Below are positions 32,480-39,886 of a stretch of 39,953 nucleotides of DNA, one piece after another (position 1 is the stretch's first letter; each line of letters begins with the position of its first letter). Position numbers and translations under genes: made by a program. The notes beneath the pieces are model-generated. The model was not told where the DNA came from, made no database searches, and saw only the letters and a program-made list of their open reading frames with translations. This DNA comes from Candidatus Minthosoma equi. Lineage in GTDB: Bacteria > Bacteroidota > Bacteroidia > Bacteroidales > Bacteroidaceae. The stretch is taken from NCBI GenBank assembly GCA_018064885.1, contig JAGHUI010000016.1, positions 1 to 39,953 on the forward strand, written 5' to 3'.

Positions 32480-35287
32480 TTATTTCACTCTCACGACAGC
32501 AGCCTGCTTGCCAGTTGAAGTGACTATGTAGAGTCCTGCTGGCTGTGCAGCTTTTGGATTCACCTTGCTTCCTGCCATTGTATAGATGCTGTAAGGCACA
32601 TCATCAAGGACAGAAATAACACCATTCTCAACCTTCACACGAAGCTGACTGCCATTTGCCGCAGCCTCAGAGTCAATGATGGCAGATGGATCGGATGGAA
32701 CGGATGCTCCCTCAGCACGCTCTGCAATGACAACCCAGCCGAAGACATCAGCAAAGTCAGAACTGCTCTTGTTGTCTTTTGTAGAACTTGAGGTATCTAC
32801 CATTCTCTTCACATTTGCACCAGTAACCATACCATTGTGCTCACCTTCATCAGATGAAGTTTTGTCACCATGACGGCGGAGCAATGTCGCACTATGGTAG
32901 TTGCGTGTCTGAAGACCACCGAAAAGAAGAGGATTCTTGAAATACAGCTGTTCTTCGCCATTGACAAAGTTCTGGGCGCGGTATGTTGATCCGTAAAGTC
33001 CTTCCTCGCAACGTCCTGCAGCAATAATAAGATCATTAGCCTCATCAAGATAAGCAATACCAGGAGTGATGGCGAAGTAGCAGACATTCTGGTCGAGGGA
33101 AATGGAAAGGTTGAAGCCTTCCTCATATTCGATGAACAGCTTGAAGCCTTCGTTAGTGACATCCCATGTGCTGATGCTGATTGGGCGACTCTTCAAGCTT
33201 GCATTGCGAATCTCAGCAATCACAACAGGAGTGACTCCTTTTGGGAATGGTGTGCGGAACTTCACTTCCACTGTGTCCTTTGATGCTTCCACAACACCAA
33301 CCTCTGTCTGCAAGTCGCCATACTTCTCGTTTGAATTGTCTTTGAGAGCAAGGAAAGGTATCTCTTCTGTGGCAGTAAGCTTTGTCTCTGAGTTGCTCTG
33401 CTTTGCCCAAGGAAGAATTGCGTAAGTGAATTTCTTGTTAGTGACACCAGTGAGAAGGTTGCCAGGATAAAGCTTTGTGTTCTTGTTAGTACAAAGTCCC
33501 ATGAAAACAGCTGGTGTCTCAGCAAATGCTTCTGAATAGTCAGTAGCAACAGCCTCTGTGCCTGTCATGAATAGCTTGCCATACTGATAAGCATCTGTTC
33601 CTCTTGAAGAACCGACAGTGACACTTGTCTCATCAGAATACTTAGCAGTCTTGCTGCCGATTGGGTAAGCTGCGACTCTATAATATGTAGCACCCGCCTC
33701 TGGCTGATCTGTAAAGGTGTATTTCACAACCTTATCGTTCATATCCTTCAAAGGAACATTTGCCAGCCAAGTGAATTTGCTTTCCCCTTGCTTCTTAGCT
33801 TCCACTACAAGCGAGTCAAGCATATCACCATTGGCGTCGTTCCATGTGAGGGTGAATGTTCCCTTTGTCTTATTGTAAGTTCCTGCAAGGTCAGTAGGAG
33901 CATTGTAAACAACTTTTGGCACATACTCATTCTTTCTCTTGAAAGCAAGACCTGTTTCCATTGTAGAATAGTACTTGCCAAGAGTACTCATCTTGCCATC
34001 CTTTATAATCTTTGAGCAGTTAGCCTCGCTGTTCCAATAGAAATAGCGCTCCACCCTATCGTTAGCATTCAGAACTTCAAGAATAGGCTTTGTTCCATCA
34101 TAATTCTTGCTCCAGTTGCCCTCGTAATCACCACGATTGCCGACAGCAAAAATTCCGTTATTATTCCAGCTTGCGCCCCATACCCACTCTGAAATCCAGA
34201 TTGGACGGCCGTTGCCATAGTTGTCGCTGTACCAAGTGAGGTTATTGAAAGTGCCAGCCTGCCAGTAGCAGTGCAGATCAAGGATGTCACATCGCCAGCC
34301 ACGCTTGTCAATCTCCTCAATAAATGTCTTAAGGTGGTTCATAGAGCCATCATGTGAAGACTCAGAACAGAGGCGCATTCCTGTACGCATCAGGTTCTGC
34401 CAGTTGTTAAGCACAGTCTCCACATCCTGAGGATGATCGTCTGCCGAGTTGCCAGGCTCATTGTTTGTCTTCATGTGGCAAGAACCTGTCACGCTTCCGC
34501 AAGTGGATGCTGATGGCCAATCCTCATAAATATGGTTTGGAACCCATTCCACATCAGGAAGAAGGCTTGCATTGCCCTGCGCCCAGTCAAAGCAAGAAGT
34601 TGTGTTCAGAGCATCGTTTGTTGCAGCAGAAGTGTCGTGAATACCAGCCTTTGAGGCATCCCACCATTTGAAGAGACGGTATGAAGAAACACGACCGCTC
34701 ATGTTTGTTGGGAGATTCATTTCAAGGTCTTCCGCATCAGCAATGAAGCAGCGGCTGTAGCCCCAGCCAGAAGAACCGAGGGCGAAAGTCACCATGTAGC
34801 CTCTCTTCAGCTTGAACGACTTGAAATTATTGTTGAGTTCCTTTTCTGTCAATGACTTCATGAAACCGCTGTAGCTTCCCTCTGTATAATTGTTGTACGA
34901 CTCACCCTCAAAGTTTGACTCAGTATAGCAAGTAAGAGGCATGAAATCCTTGCCGTATGGCATAATGATAGCACCGCGGTTATACATCTTCACCTGACAG
35001 TTCACGCCATCGGCAGCCTGCTCGCCATTGATATAGATATTACCCATCCAGTTCTTGATAACCTTGCTTGGCTTCACCTTCTGGAAAATCAGCACAGCAT
35101 GCTCTGTGTTCTGGATATCCACGCTGCCAGTTGTGGCAAATGGAGTCTCACCAGTGATAGTGTAGTCAATATCAGTAGTCAGAGCAACAGCATCTGTCAC
35201 CTGACCTACAGACTTTTTCTCGTTGGCAGCATTTGCAGAAAGCGCCAACATTGCAATAAGCATTAAAGCAAAAAAATTTATTTTCAT
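32480..35287 (-). CDS. Exported GH128-like (Asl1-type) glycoside hydrolase with C-terminal sorting-like tail
   Basis: This is a predicted secreted glycosidase of 935 residues. The signal peptide is about 1-20. An N-terminal beta-rich region (about 35-195) precedes a TIM-barrel core with the retaining-enzyme landmarks TNNEPGN (E277, probable acid/base), DLHCYW (about 337-342) and IWISEWVWG (E367, probable nucleophile). This resembles the Asl1/GH128 catalytic fold, whose known members act on beta-1,3-glucan. A fibronectin-III-like domain lies at about 463-560. A beta-rich C-terminal region follows and ends PAGLYIVTSTGKQAAVVRVK, a type IX secretion-like tail. The substrate here is not certain. 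The gene is 14 bp after the M64 peptidase gene. Confidence 0.78.
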   Translation of the reverse strand: MKINFFALMLIAMLALSANAANEKKSVGQVTDAVALTTDIDYTITGETPFATTGSVDIQNTEHAVLIFQKVKPSKVIKNWMGNIYINGEQAADGVNCQVKMYNRGAIIMPYGKDFMPLTCYTESNFEGESYNNYTEGSYSGFMKSLTEKELNNNFKSFKLKRGYMVTFALGSSGWGYSRCFIADAEDLEMNLPTNMSGRVSSYRLFKWWDASKAGIHDTSAATNDALNTTSCFDWAQGNASLLPDVEWVPNHIYEDWPSASTCGSVTGSCHMKTNNEPGNSADDHPQDVETVLNNWQNLMRTGMRLCSESSHDGSMNHLKTFIEEIDKRGWRCDILDLHCYWQAGTFNNLTWYSDNYGNGRPIWISEWVWGASWNNNGIFAVGNRGDYEGNWSKNYDGTKPILEVLNANDRVERYFYWNSEANCSKIIKDGKMSTLGKYYSTMETGLAFKRKNEYVPKVVYNAPTDLAGTYNKTKGTFTLTWNDANGDMLDSLVVEAKKQGESKFTWLANVPLKDMNDKVVKYTFTDQPEAGATYYRVAAYPIGSKTAKYSDETSVTVGSSRGTDAYQYGKLFMTGTEAVATDYSEAFAETPAVFMGLCTNKNTKLYPGNLLTGVTNKKFTYAILPWAKQSNSETKLTATEEIPFLALKDNSNEKYGDLQTEVGVVEASKDTVEVKFRTPFPKGVTPVVIAEIRNASLKSRPISISTWDVTNEGFKLFIEYEEGFNLSISLDQNVCYFAITPGIAYLDEANDLIIAAGRCEEGLYGSTYRAQNFVNGEEQLYFKNPLLFGGLQTRNYHSATLLRRHGDKTSSDEGEHNGMVTGANVKRMVDTSSSTKDNKSSSDFADVFGWVVIAERAEGASVPSDPSAIIDSEAAANGSQLRVKVENGVISVLDDVPYSIYTMAGSKVNPKAAQPAGLYIVTSTGKQAAVVRVK

Positions 35288-35301
35288 GATAGTGATTTAT
35301 G

Positions 35302-36750
35302 TTATTTAGCAGTATAGAAATCTGTGATTCTCTGAATAGCCCTCGTACATACAGGACAGAAGTCTTGCACCTCATTGATCTTCATGCGGCATTCCTGTGC
35401 AGGACGATAGCATCCCTTGGTCTGATAACCCGCACCCTCAAACACACCAACAACCTGGGTGCATTTGTTCAAAGCTTCCATTGCCTTTGCATCGTTCTTA
35501 TCAATCATCCTGAAGTTTGGAACCTTTGGATCAAGAGGAGTAGGAATAGGAGTCTTTTTTGGCATAAGGTCAGCCCACTTGCTCTGGAAATCCTTGAGAG
35601 TTGTGATGTTTGGTTCCCAAGGCTCTGTGTCAGCAGGATACCATTCTGTGTCCATATCATCGTAAGCATACTCATCGGCAAGACCGCCATAGCTGTGACC
35701 GAACTCATGAACAAACACTTCCTTGAAAGTAGGATGATCGCTTGTAGAGAAAGTCACCTGATTGTAAATGCCACCACCACCGTAAGTGTCGCTATTCACA
35801 AGCACCATAATGTGCTCAAAAGGCACACCGCTAAGCAGGTCGTAAATCTTATGCATATCCTGCGACATAAGGTAACGGTCGCTATAGAATGTGTCGTAAT
35901 GGCTGCTGGCTGGAGTGTTCTTCCAGATGCCCTTATGAGGAACAGAAGGACCTGCTCCCTGACTTGGCGCAGCAACGGCAACGACATTGAATCGGTTTTT
36001 CAAACTCTTGAAAGGTTCCCAAGCAAACAGAGCATCGACAGCACGCTGGCAGTCGTTGTAGAACTTGCCCATCTGAGCCTCCGTGTAACCTTCTGCCACA
36101 ATTGCCAAATCGATGCAATCTGTGATGTTCACGCCTTGGAAAGGATCATATTCCGTAGGGATGTAGTTTCTTCCAGAACCATTGCGAACCTTGTCATCTG
36201 CTCTGCCAGCAATAGTATTGCCATCTGGATTGCCCTTCCAAACATAGAAAAAAGGAATGCCGTTGTCCCCAATTCTTCTGATGAGAATATCCTTAGGGTC
36301 AACGGTATGAGTGAGCTCGGAAGTCACCTTGTTGTGATTATCAGTAAGAGAAATGGTGACATCAACTGGAGCCTTTGGGAAAGGAATATTGTAAGAAGTT
36401 TCAAAAGCCTTGTTCACCTGCTTTGCCTCGTCATACTGCTGCCACTCCTGAAAGAGCGTTGAGAATGTCCACACATAGATAACTTCCTGAGAAACATGAT
36501 CCTTGACCGTCAGTTGTCCATTGCCATTCAGGAACTTTTCTGCCAGGCGGCTCTTGCGTCCAGCCCATCTGTCTTGCTTCTTCAAGTCTTCAAGATAGAT
36601 GTGCTGCTCATGGTCGTTGCCAGCAAAAATATAGTCAATACGGAGTGTTGCGTCCTCGAAATACTTATCGAAAGACTGCGCAAATGATTTATTAGTAGAG
36701 AAAAGTAAGGTTAATGCGAAGATTGATACTATCGCAAAGAAACGTTTCAT
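35302..36750 (-). CDS. Exported M64-family zinc metallopeptidase
   Basis: This is an IgA-peptidase-type (M64) zinc endopeptidase of 482 residues. The signal peptide is about 1-24 (ending SFAQ), the N-terminal beta domain (M64_N-like) about 25-160 and the catalytic domain about 205-480. The zinc motif is HEFGHSYGGLADEY, giving H348, E349 and H352 with D359 as the likely third ligand. The DLAIVAEGYTEAQM and NSDTYGGGGIYN segments are typical of the family. Cysteines near the end (CRMKINEVQDFCPVC) may form disulfides. Some family members cut IgA; others have unknown targets, so the IgA role should not be assumed. It is the first gene of the 22-kb operon, with a promoter directly upstream. Confidence 0.92.
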   Translation of the reverse strand: MKRFFAIVSIFALTLLFSTNKSFAQSFDKYFEDATLRIDYIFAGNDHEQHIYLEDLKKQDRWAGRKSRLAEKFLNGNGQLTVKDHVSQEVIYVWTFSTLFQEWQQYDEAKQVNKAFETSYNIPFPKAPVDVTISLTDNHNKVTSELTHTVDPKDILIRRIGDNGIPFFYVWKGNPDGNTIAGRADDKVRNGSGRNYIPTEYDPFQGVNITDCIDLAIVAEGYTEAQMGKFYNDCQRAVDALFAWEPFKSLKNRFNVVAVAAPSQGAGPSVPHKGIWKNTPASSHYDTFYSDRYLMSQDMHKIYDLLSGVPFEHIMVLVNSDTYGGGGIYNQVTFSTSDHPTFKEVFVHEFGHSYGGLADEYAYDDMDTEWYPADTEPWEPNITTLKDFQSKWADLMPKKTPIPTPLDPKVPNFRMIDKNDAKAMEALNKCTQVVGVFEGAGYQTKGCYRPAQECRMKINEVQDFCPVCTRAIQRITDFYTAK

Positions 36751-36789
36751 TGTAGGTTTTGTAGATTAGTAGTTATTGCAATTGCTTTG

Positions 36790-36820
36790 CAAAAATACAA
36801 AATAATCTAAAAAACTACAA
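36790..36820 (-). promoter_or_regulatory. Promoter of the M64-GH-FAS1-SusCD operon
   Basis: On the minus strand TATTTTTG (36797-36790) matches TAnnTTTG. TTG (36820-36818) lies 20 bases upstream, the preferred spacing. The M64 start is 39 bp past the -7 box. Just upstream, a perfect AT-rich palindrome, ATAATTAT at 36828-36835 and 36838-36845, could be an activator site. No comparable promoter is obvious in the later gaps. Confidence 0.65.
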
Positions 36821-36850
36821 GGAAAAGATAATTATTTATAATTATTCTAT

Positions 36851-36876
36851 AAAAAAAATACTAAATATCCATATTT
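36851..36876 (-). terminator. Weak terminator after uvrA
   Basis: AAATAT (36863-36868) and ATATTT (36871-36876) form an AT-only stem, followed on the minus strand by eight T (36858-36851). The stem lies within 20 bp of the uvrA stop. Because it is so weak, read-through from uvrA into the M64 operon is possible. Confidence 0.35.
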
Positions 36877-36880
36877 TGGC

Positions 36881-39823
36881 TTACAAAACCTTCTCACCAA
36901 GAAATTGTCCAGTATAACTCCATGCACATTTAGCAACATCTTCTGGAGTACCCGTTGCAACAATGTTGCCGCCAGCCTCACCGCCTTCTGGTCCCAAATC
37001 GATGATATGGTCAGCACATTTTATCACATCCATGTTATGCTCAATGATAACAATAGTGTGGCCTCTTTCTATCAATGCACTGAAAGCGGCAAGCAGCTTC
37101 TTAATATCGTGGAAATGAAGTCCTGTTGTTGGCTCATCAAAGATGAACATCGTCGGAGCACTTCTCTCCTGACTGAGATAATAAGCCAGCTTTATTCGCT
37201 GATTCTCACCGCCCGACAGCGTGCTTGAAGTCTGCCCCATCTTGATGTAGCCCAAGCCTACCTGCTGCAAAGGACGAATCTTATCGACAATCTTCTTCTG
37301 ACCATGTTTCTCAAAGAACTCCACAGCCTGATTGATGGTCATTTCAAGCATCTCGTAAGCATTCACGCCCTCATACTTCACATCCAGCACATCGTTCTTG
37401 AAACGGCGACCATGACATTGCTCACATTCCAGCACGATATCGTTCATGAACTGCATCTCCACAGTCACAGTACCGTCACCTTTGCACTCCTCACAGCGAC
37501 CACCCTCAGTATTGAATGAGAAGTAAGCAGGAGTATAGCCCATCTGCTTGGCAAGTTGCTGATTTGCATAAAGTTTTCTTATCTCATCCCAAGCGCCTAT
37601 GTACGTTACAGGATTGCTTCGTGAACTCGTGCCAATCGGGTTCTGATCAATGAAATCCACCTTCTTCACCATCGCCACATCGCCAGTAAGTCCGCCAAAG
37701 GTTCCTGGTTTGTCGCCAGCCCCCTCTATCGAGCGTTTCAATGCCTTGTAAAGTATGTCTCTGATGAGCGTGCTCTTTCCCGAGCCAGACACACCCGTCA
37801 CACAAGTCATCACGTTCAGCGGAACCCTCACATCAATACCTTTCAGATTGTTCTGGCTTGCCCCATGAATGTCTATATAGTTGTTCCAAGGACGACGACT
37901 TGAAGGAATCTCAATCTTTTCCCAGCCAAGCAGGTAGTCCATCGTGTGACTTTCTCCTGCCTTGATGCCCTTGTATTCAAGCTTTCCGTTTTCGGAGTAT
38001 ATTCCCCCCTCCATAGAAGGGAGGGGGAGGGGCAGGGGGAGGGTCTTGCTCTCTCCTCCCAATCTTCCTGCATCAGGACCTATGTCAATAATGTAGTCAG
38101 CAGCACGCATTATCTCCTCATCATGCTCAACTACAATCACAGTATTACCAAGCTGTTGAAGTTCACGAAGAACGCGTATCAGTCGCTGGGTGTCGCGAGA
38201 ATGAAGACCGATGCTTGGCTCGTCAAGGATATACATGCTGCCCACAAGAGCCGAACCGAGACTGGTGGCAAGGTTGATGCGCTGACTCTCGCCACCCGAC
38301 AGCGTGTTGCTCAATCTGTTCAGAGTGAGATACTCCAATCCCACGTCAGTCAGGAACTTAAGTCTGCTGCGAATCTCCACCAGCAAGCGCTTTGCCACCT
38401 CCTTGTCATGAGCATTCAGCTTCATCGTACGGAAGAACTCGCTCGCCTCGCTGATGCTCATCATGCAGATGTCGCTGATGCTCTTTCCGCAAATCTTCAC
38501 ATACTCAGCCTCCTTCTTCAATCGTCTGCCGTGACACGTTGGACAGTTCGTCTTACCCCTGTAGCGTGCAAGCATCACACGATACTGAATCTTATACTGA
38601 TTCTCCTTCAGCATCCTGAAAAACTCGTCAATGCAGATAGAACGGTTGCCCCATTCGTTTCTCTCTTCCACACCATGCCAAAGAAAATCCTTTTGTTCCT
38701 GAGTAAGCTCACAATAAGGAGTGAATACAGGGAATCCATATCGCTCTGCCGTTCTCACAAACTCATTCTTCCACTCCGACATCTTATCACCTTTCCAGCA
38801 CACCACGCAGCCATCATACACGCTCTGTTTCATATCAGGAATCACAAGACTCTCATCAATGCCGATAACCTTGCCATAACCCTCACACCCAGGACATGCG
38901 CCCACAGGAGAATTGAACGAGAACATCTGATCAGTAGGCTCTTCGAACTCTATGCCATCAGCCTCAAATTTCAGAGAATATTCCAGTCTTTCGCCATCTT
39001 CAAATTTCAGCAAGCACTTGCCCTCACCTTCGTAAAGCGCCGTGTTGGCAGAATCCACAAGACGGTTGACTGTCGATTTCTCTTCACTCACCTTCAAACG
39101 GTCAATGACAAGGTTGATAGTTTTCGTTTCAGCATTCGTTTTCGTTTCAGCATTCATCCCGAATGGCTCCCCCTCGCCCTTTACGGGAGAGGGTTCGGGG
39201 AGAGGGTCTTTTGAGAGATAATCGGTTATTTTCACTACTTCGTTATCCACTTCAATTCGCTGAAAACCCGTCTTGTAGTCAACATCTAACTGTTCTTTCA
39301 GAGTGCGTCCGTTTCTCACGATGAGCGGTGTAAGCACCATGAACTTCGTTCCCTCAGGATGAGACAGCATACCCTGAATTATATCGTCAGTAGTATTCTT
39401 CTTCACCTCCTTGCCGCTCACAGGCGAATACGTCTTTCCTATTCTGGCAAACAGCATTCTCAGGTAGTCATAAATCTCCGTGCTTGTGCCGACAGTGCTT
39501 CGTGGATTGCGGCTGCTCACCTTTTGTTCAATAGCAATAGCAGGGGATATTCCTTCGATAAAATCGCACTCAGGCTTCTTCAGTCGCCCCATGAACTGGC
39601 GAGCATACGTGCTCAAGCTCTCGACATACCTGCGCTGGCCTTCCGCATAGAGAGTATCGAAAGCGAGTGACGACTTGCCCGAACCGCTGACACCAGTGAT
39701 TACCACGAACTTATCGTGAGGAATTTCCACATCAATATTCTTCAGGTTATTCACCCTCGCACCCCTCACGCTGATCACATTCCTGCCGTCCGCGCCATTC
39801 ATTTTGCTGTATTTTATCTTCAT
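36881..39823 (-). CDS. uvrA: Excinuclease ABC subunit A (UvrA) with two in-frame repeat insertions
   Basis: UvrA recognises DNA damage in nucleotide excision repair and loads UvrB. Its 980 residues carry both ABC modules: Walker A GVSGSGKS at 44-51 and 677-684, signatures LSGGE at 509-513 and 869-873, and Walker B ILDEP (about 532) and IFDEP (about 894). Zinc-binding cysteine pairs are at 310/313 with 427/430 and at 777/780 with 800/803. The length exceeds the usual 930-950 because of two extra segments, at about 203-235 (PLPEPSPVKGEGE, then NAETKT twice) and about 592-612 (LPLPLPLPSMEGG). Neither touches a catalytic motif, so the protein is probably functional. It is monocistronic. Confidence 0.97.
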   Translation of the reverse strand: MKIKYSKMNGADGRNVISVRGARVNNLKNIDVEIPHDKFVVITGVSGSGKSSLAFDTLYAEGQRRYVESLSTYARQFMGRLKKPECDFIEGISPAIAIEQKVSSRNPRSTVGTSTEIYDYLRMLFARIGKTYSPVSGKEVKKNTTDDIIQGMLSHPEGTKFMVLTPLIVRNGRTLKEQLDVDYKTGFQRIEVDNEVVKITDYLSKDPLPEPSPVKGEGEPFGMNAETKTNAETKTINLVIDRLKVSEEKSTVNRLVDSANTALYEGEGKCLLKFEDGERLEYSLKFEADGIEFEEPTDQMFSFNSPVGACPGCEGYGKVIGIDESLVIPDMKQSVYDGCVVCWKGDKMSEWKNEFVRTAERYGFPVFTPYCELTQEQKDFLWHGVEERNEWGNRSICIDEFFRMLKENQYKIQYRVMLARYRGKTNCPTCHGRRLKKEAEYVKICGKSISDICMMSISEASEFFRTMKLNAHDKEVAKRLLVEIRSRLKFLTDVGLEYLTLNRLSNTLSGGESQRINLATSLGSALVGSMYILDEPSIGLHSRDTQRLIRVLRELQQLGNTVIVVEHDEEIMRAADYIIDIGPDAGRLGGESKTLPLPLPLPSMEGGIYSENGKLEYKGIKAGESHTMDYLLGWEKIEIPSSRRPWNNYIDIHGASQNNLKGIDVRVPLNVMTCVTGVSGSGKSTLIRDILYKALKRSIEGAGDKPGTFGGLTGDVAMVKKVDFIDQNPIGTSSRSNPVTYIGAWDEIRKLYANQQLAKQMGYTPAYFSFNTEGGRCEECKGDGTVTVEMQFMNDIVLECEQCHGRRFKNDVLDVKYEGVNAYEMLEMTINQAVEFFEKHGQKKIVDKIRPLQQVGLGYIKMGQTSSTLSGGENQRIKLAYYLSQERSAPTMFIFDEPTTGLHFHDIKKLLAAFSALIERGHTIVIIEHNMDVIKCADHIIDLGPEGGEAGGNIVATGTPEDVAKCAWSYTGQFLGEKVL
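37990..38050. repeat. G/C-run palindromic element inserted in uvrA (site B)
   Basis: CCCCTCC and GGAGGGG pair around ATAGAAG (about 37994-38025), and further G-runs (GGGGGAGGGGCAGGGGGAGGG) continue to 38050. Bases are extremely strand-biased compared with the surrounding gene. It encodes LPLPLPLPSMEGG in a place where UvrA relatives have a few linker residues before domain II. Confidence 0.7.
39121..39156. repeat. 18-bp tandem duplication in uvrA
   Basis: TTTTCGTTTCAGCATTCG at 39121-39138 is followed directly by a copy with one change at its last base, at 39139-39156. It encodes NAETKT twice. It flanks the site A palindromic insert, so the duplication may have formed with or after that insertion. 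Confidence 0.9.
39167..39215. repeat. G/C-rich palindromic element inserted in uvrA (site A)
   Basis: CTCCCCCTCGCCC and GGGAGAGGGTTCGGGGAG form an imperfect inverted repeat around TTTAC. In the uvrA frame this encodes DPLPEPSPVKGEGEPF. The word CCCTCTCCC...GGGCGAGGGGG resembles site B and the Pro-Leu-Pro-Ser-Pro peptides that arise when dispersed bacterial palindromic repeats are read through. Confidence 0.7.
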
Positions 39824-39854
39824 ATCCTTGCCTTGCTGTTTGCTAATTTCATTA

Positions 39855-39886
39855 CAAAGGTACGATTAAGCGAGCGAAATACCAAA
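39855..39886 (-). promoter_or_regulatory. uvrA promoter overlapping a repeat
   Basis: On the minus strand TTTG (39886-39883) is followed after 20 bases by TACCTTTG (39862-39855), a full match to the Bacteroidetes consensus. The uvrA ATG is 31 bp past the -7 box. The -33 element and the spacer lie inside the repeat unit at 39862-39934. Confidence 0.75.

Noticed and set aside
35299-36462. 387-codon open frame on the plus strand
   Set aside because: It is antisense to the M64 peptidase, whose catalytic motif and signal peptide are clear. The plus-strand product looks like no known protein.
35302-36750. IgA protease naming for the M64 gene
   Set aside because: The zinc motif supports only the M64 family. 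Specificity for IgA cannot be read from sequence.
37946-39214. 422-codon open frame on the plus strand
   Set aside because: It is antisense to uvrA and exists partly because the two G/C insertions lack stops in this frame.
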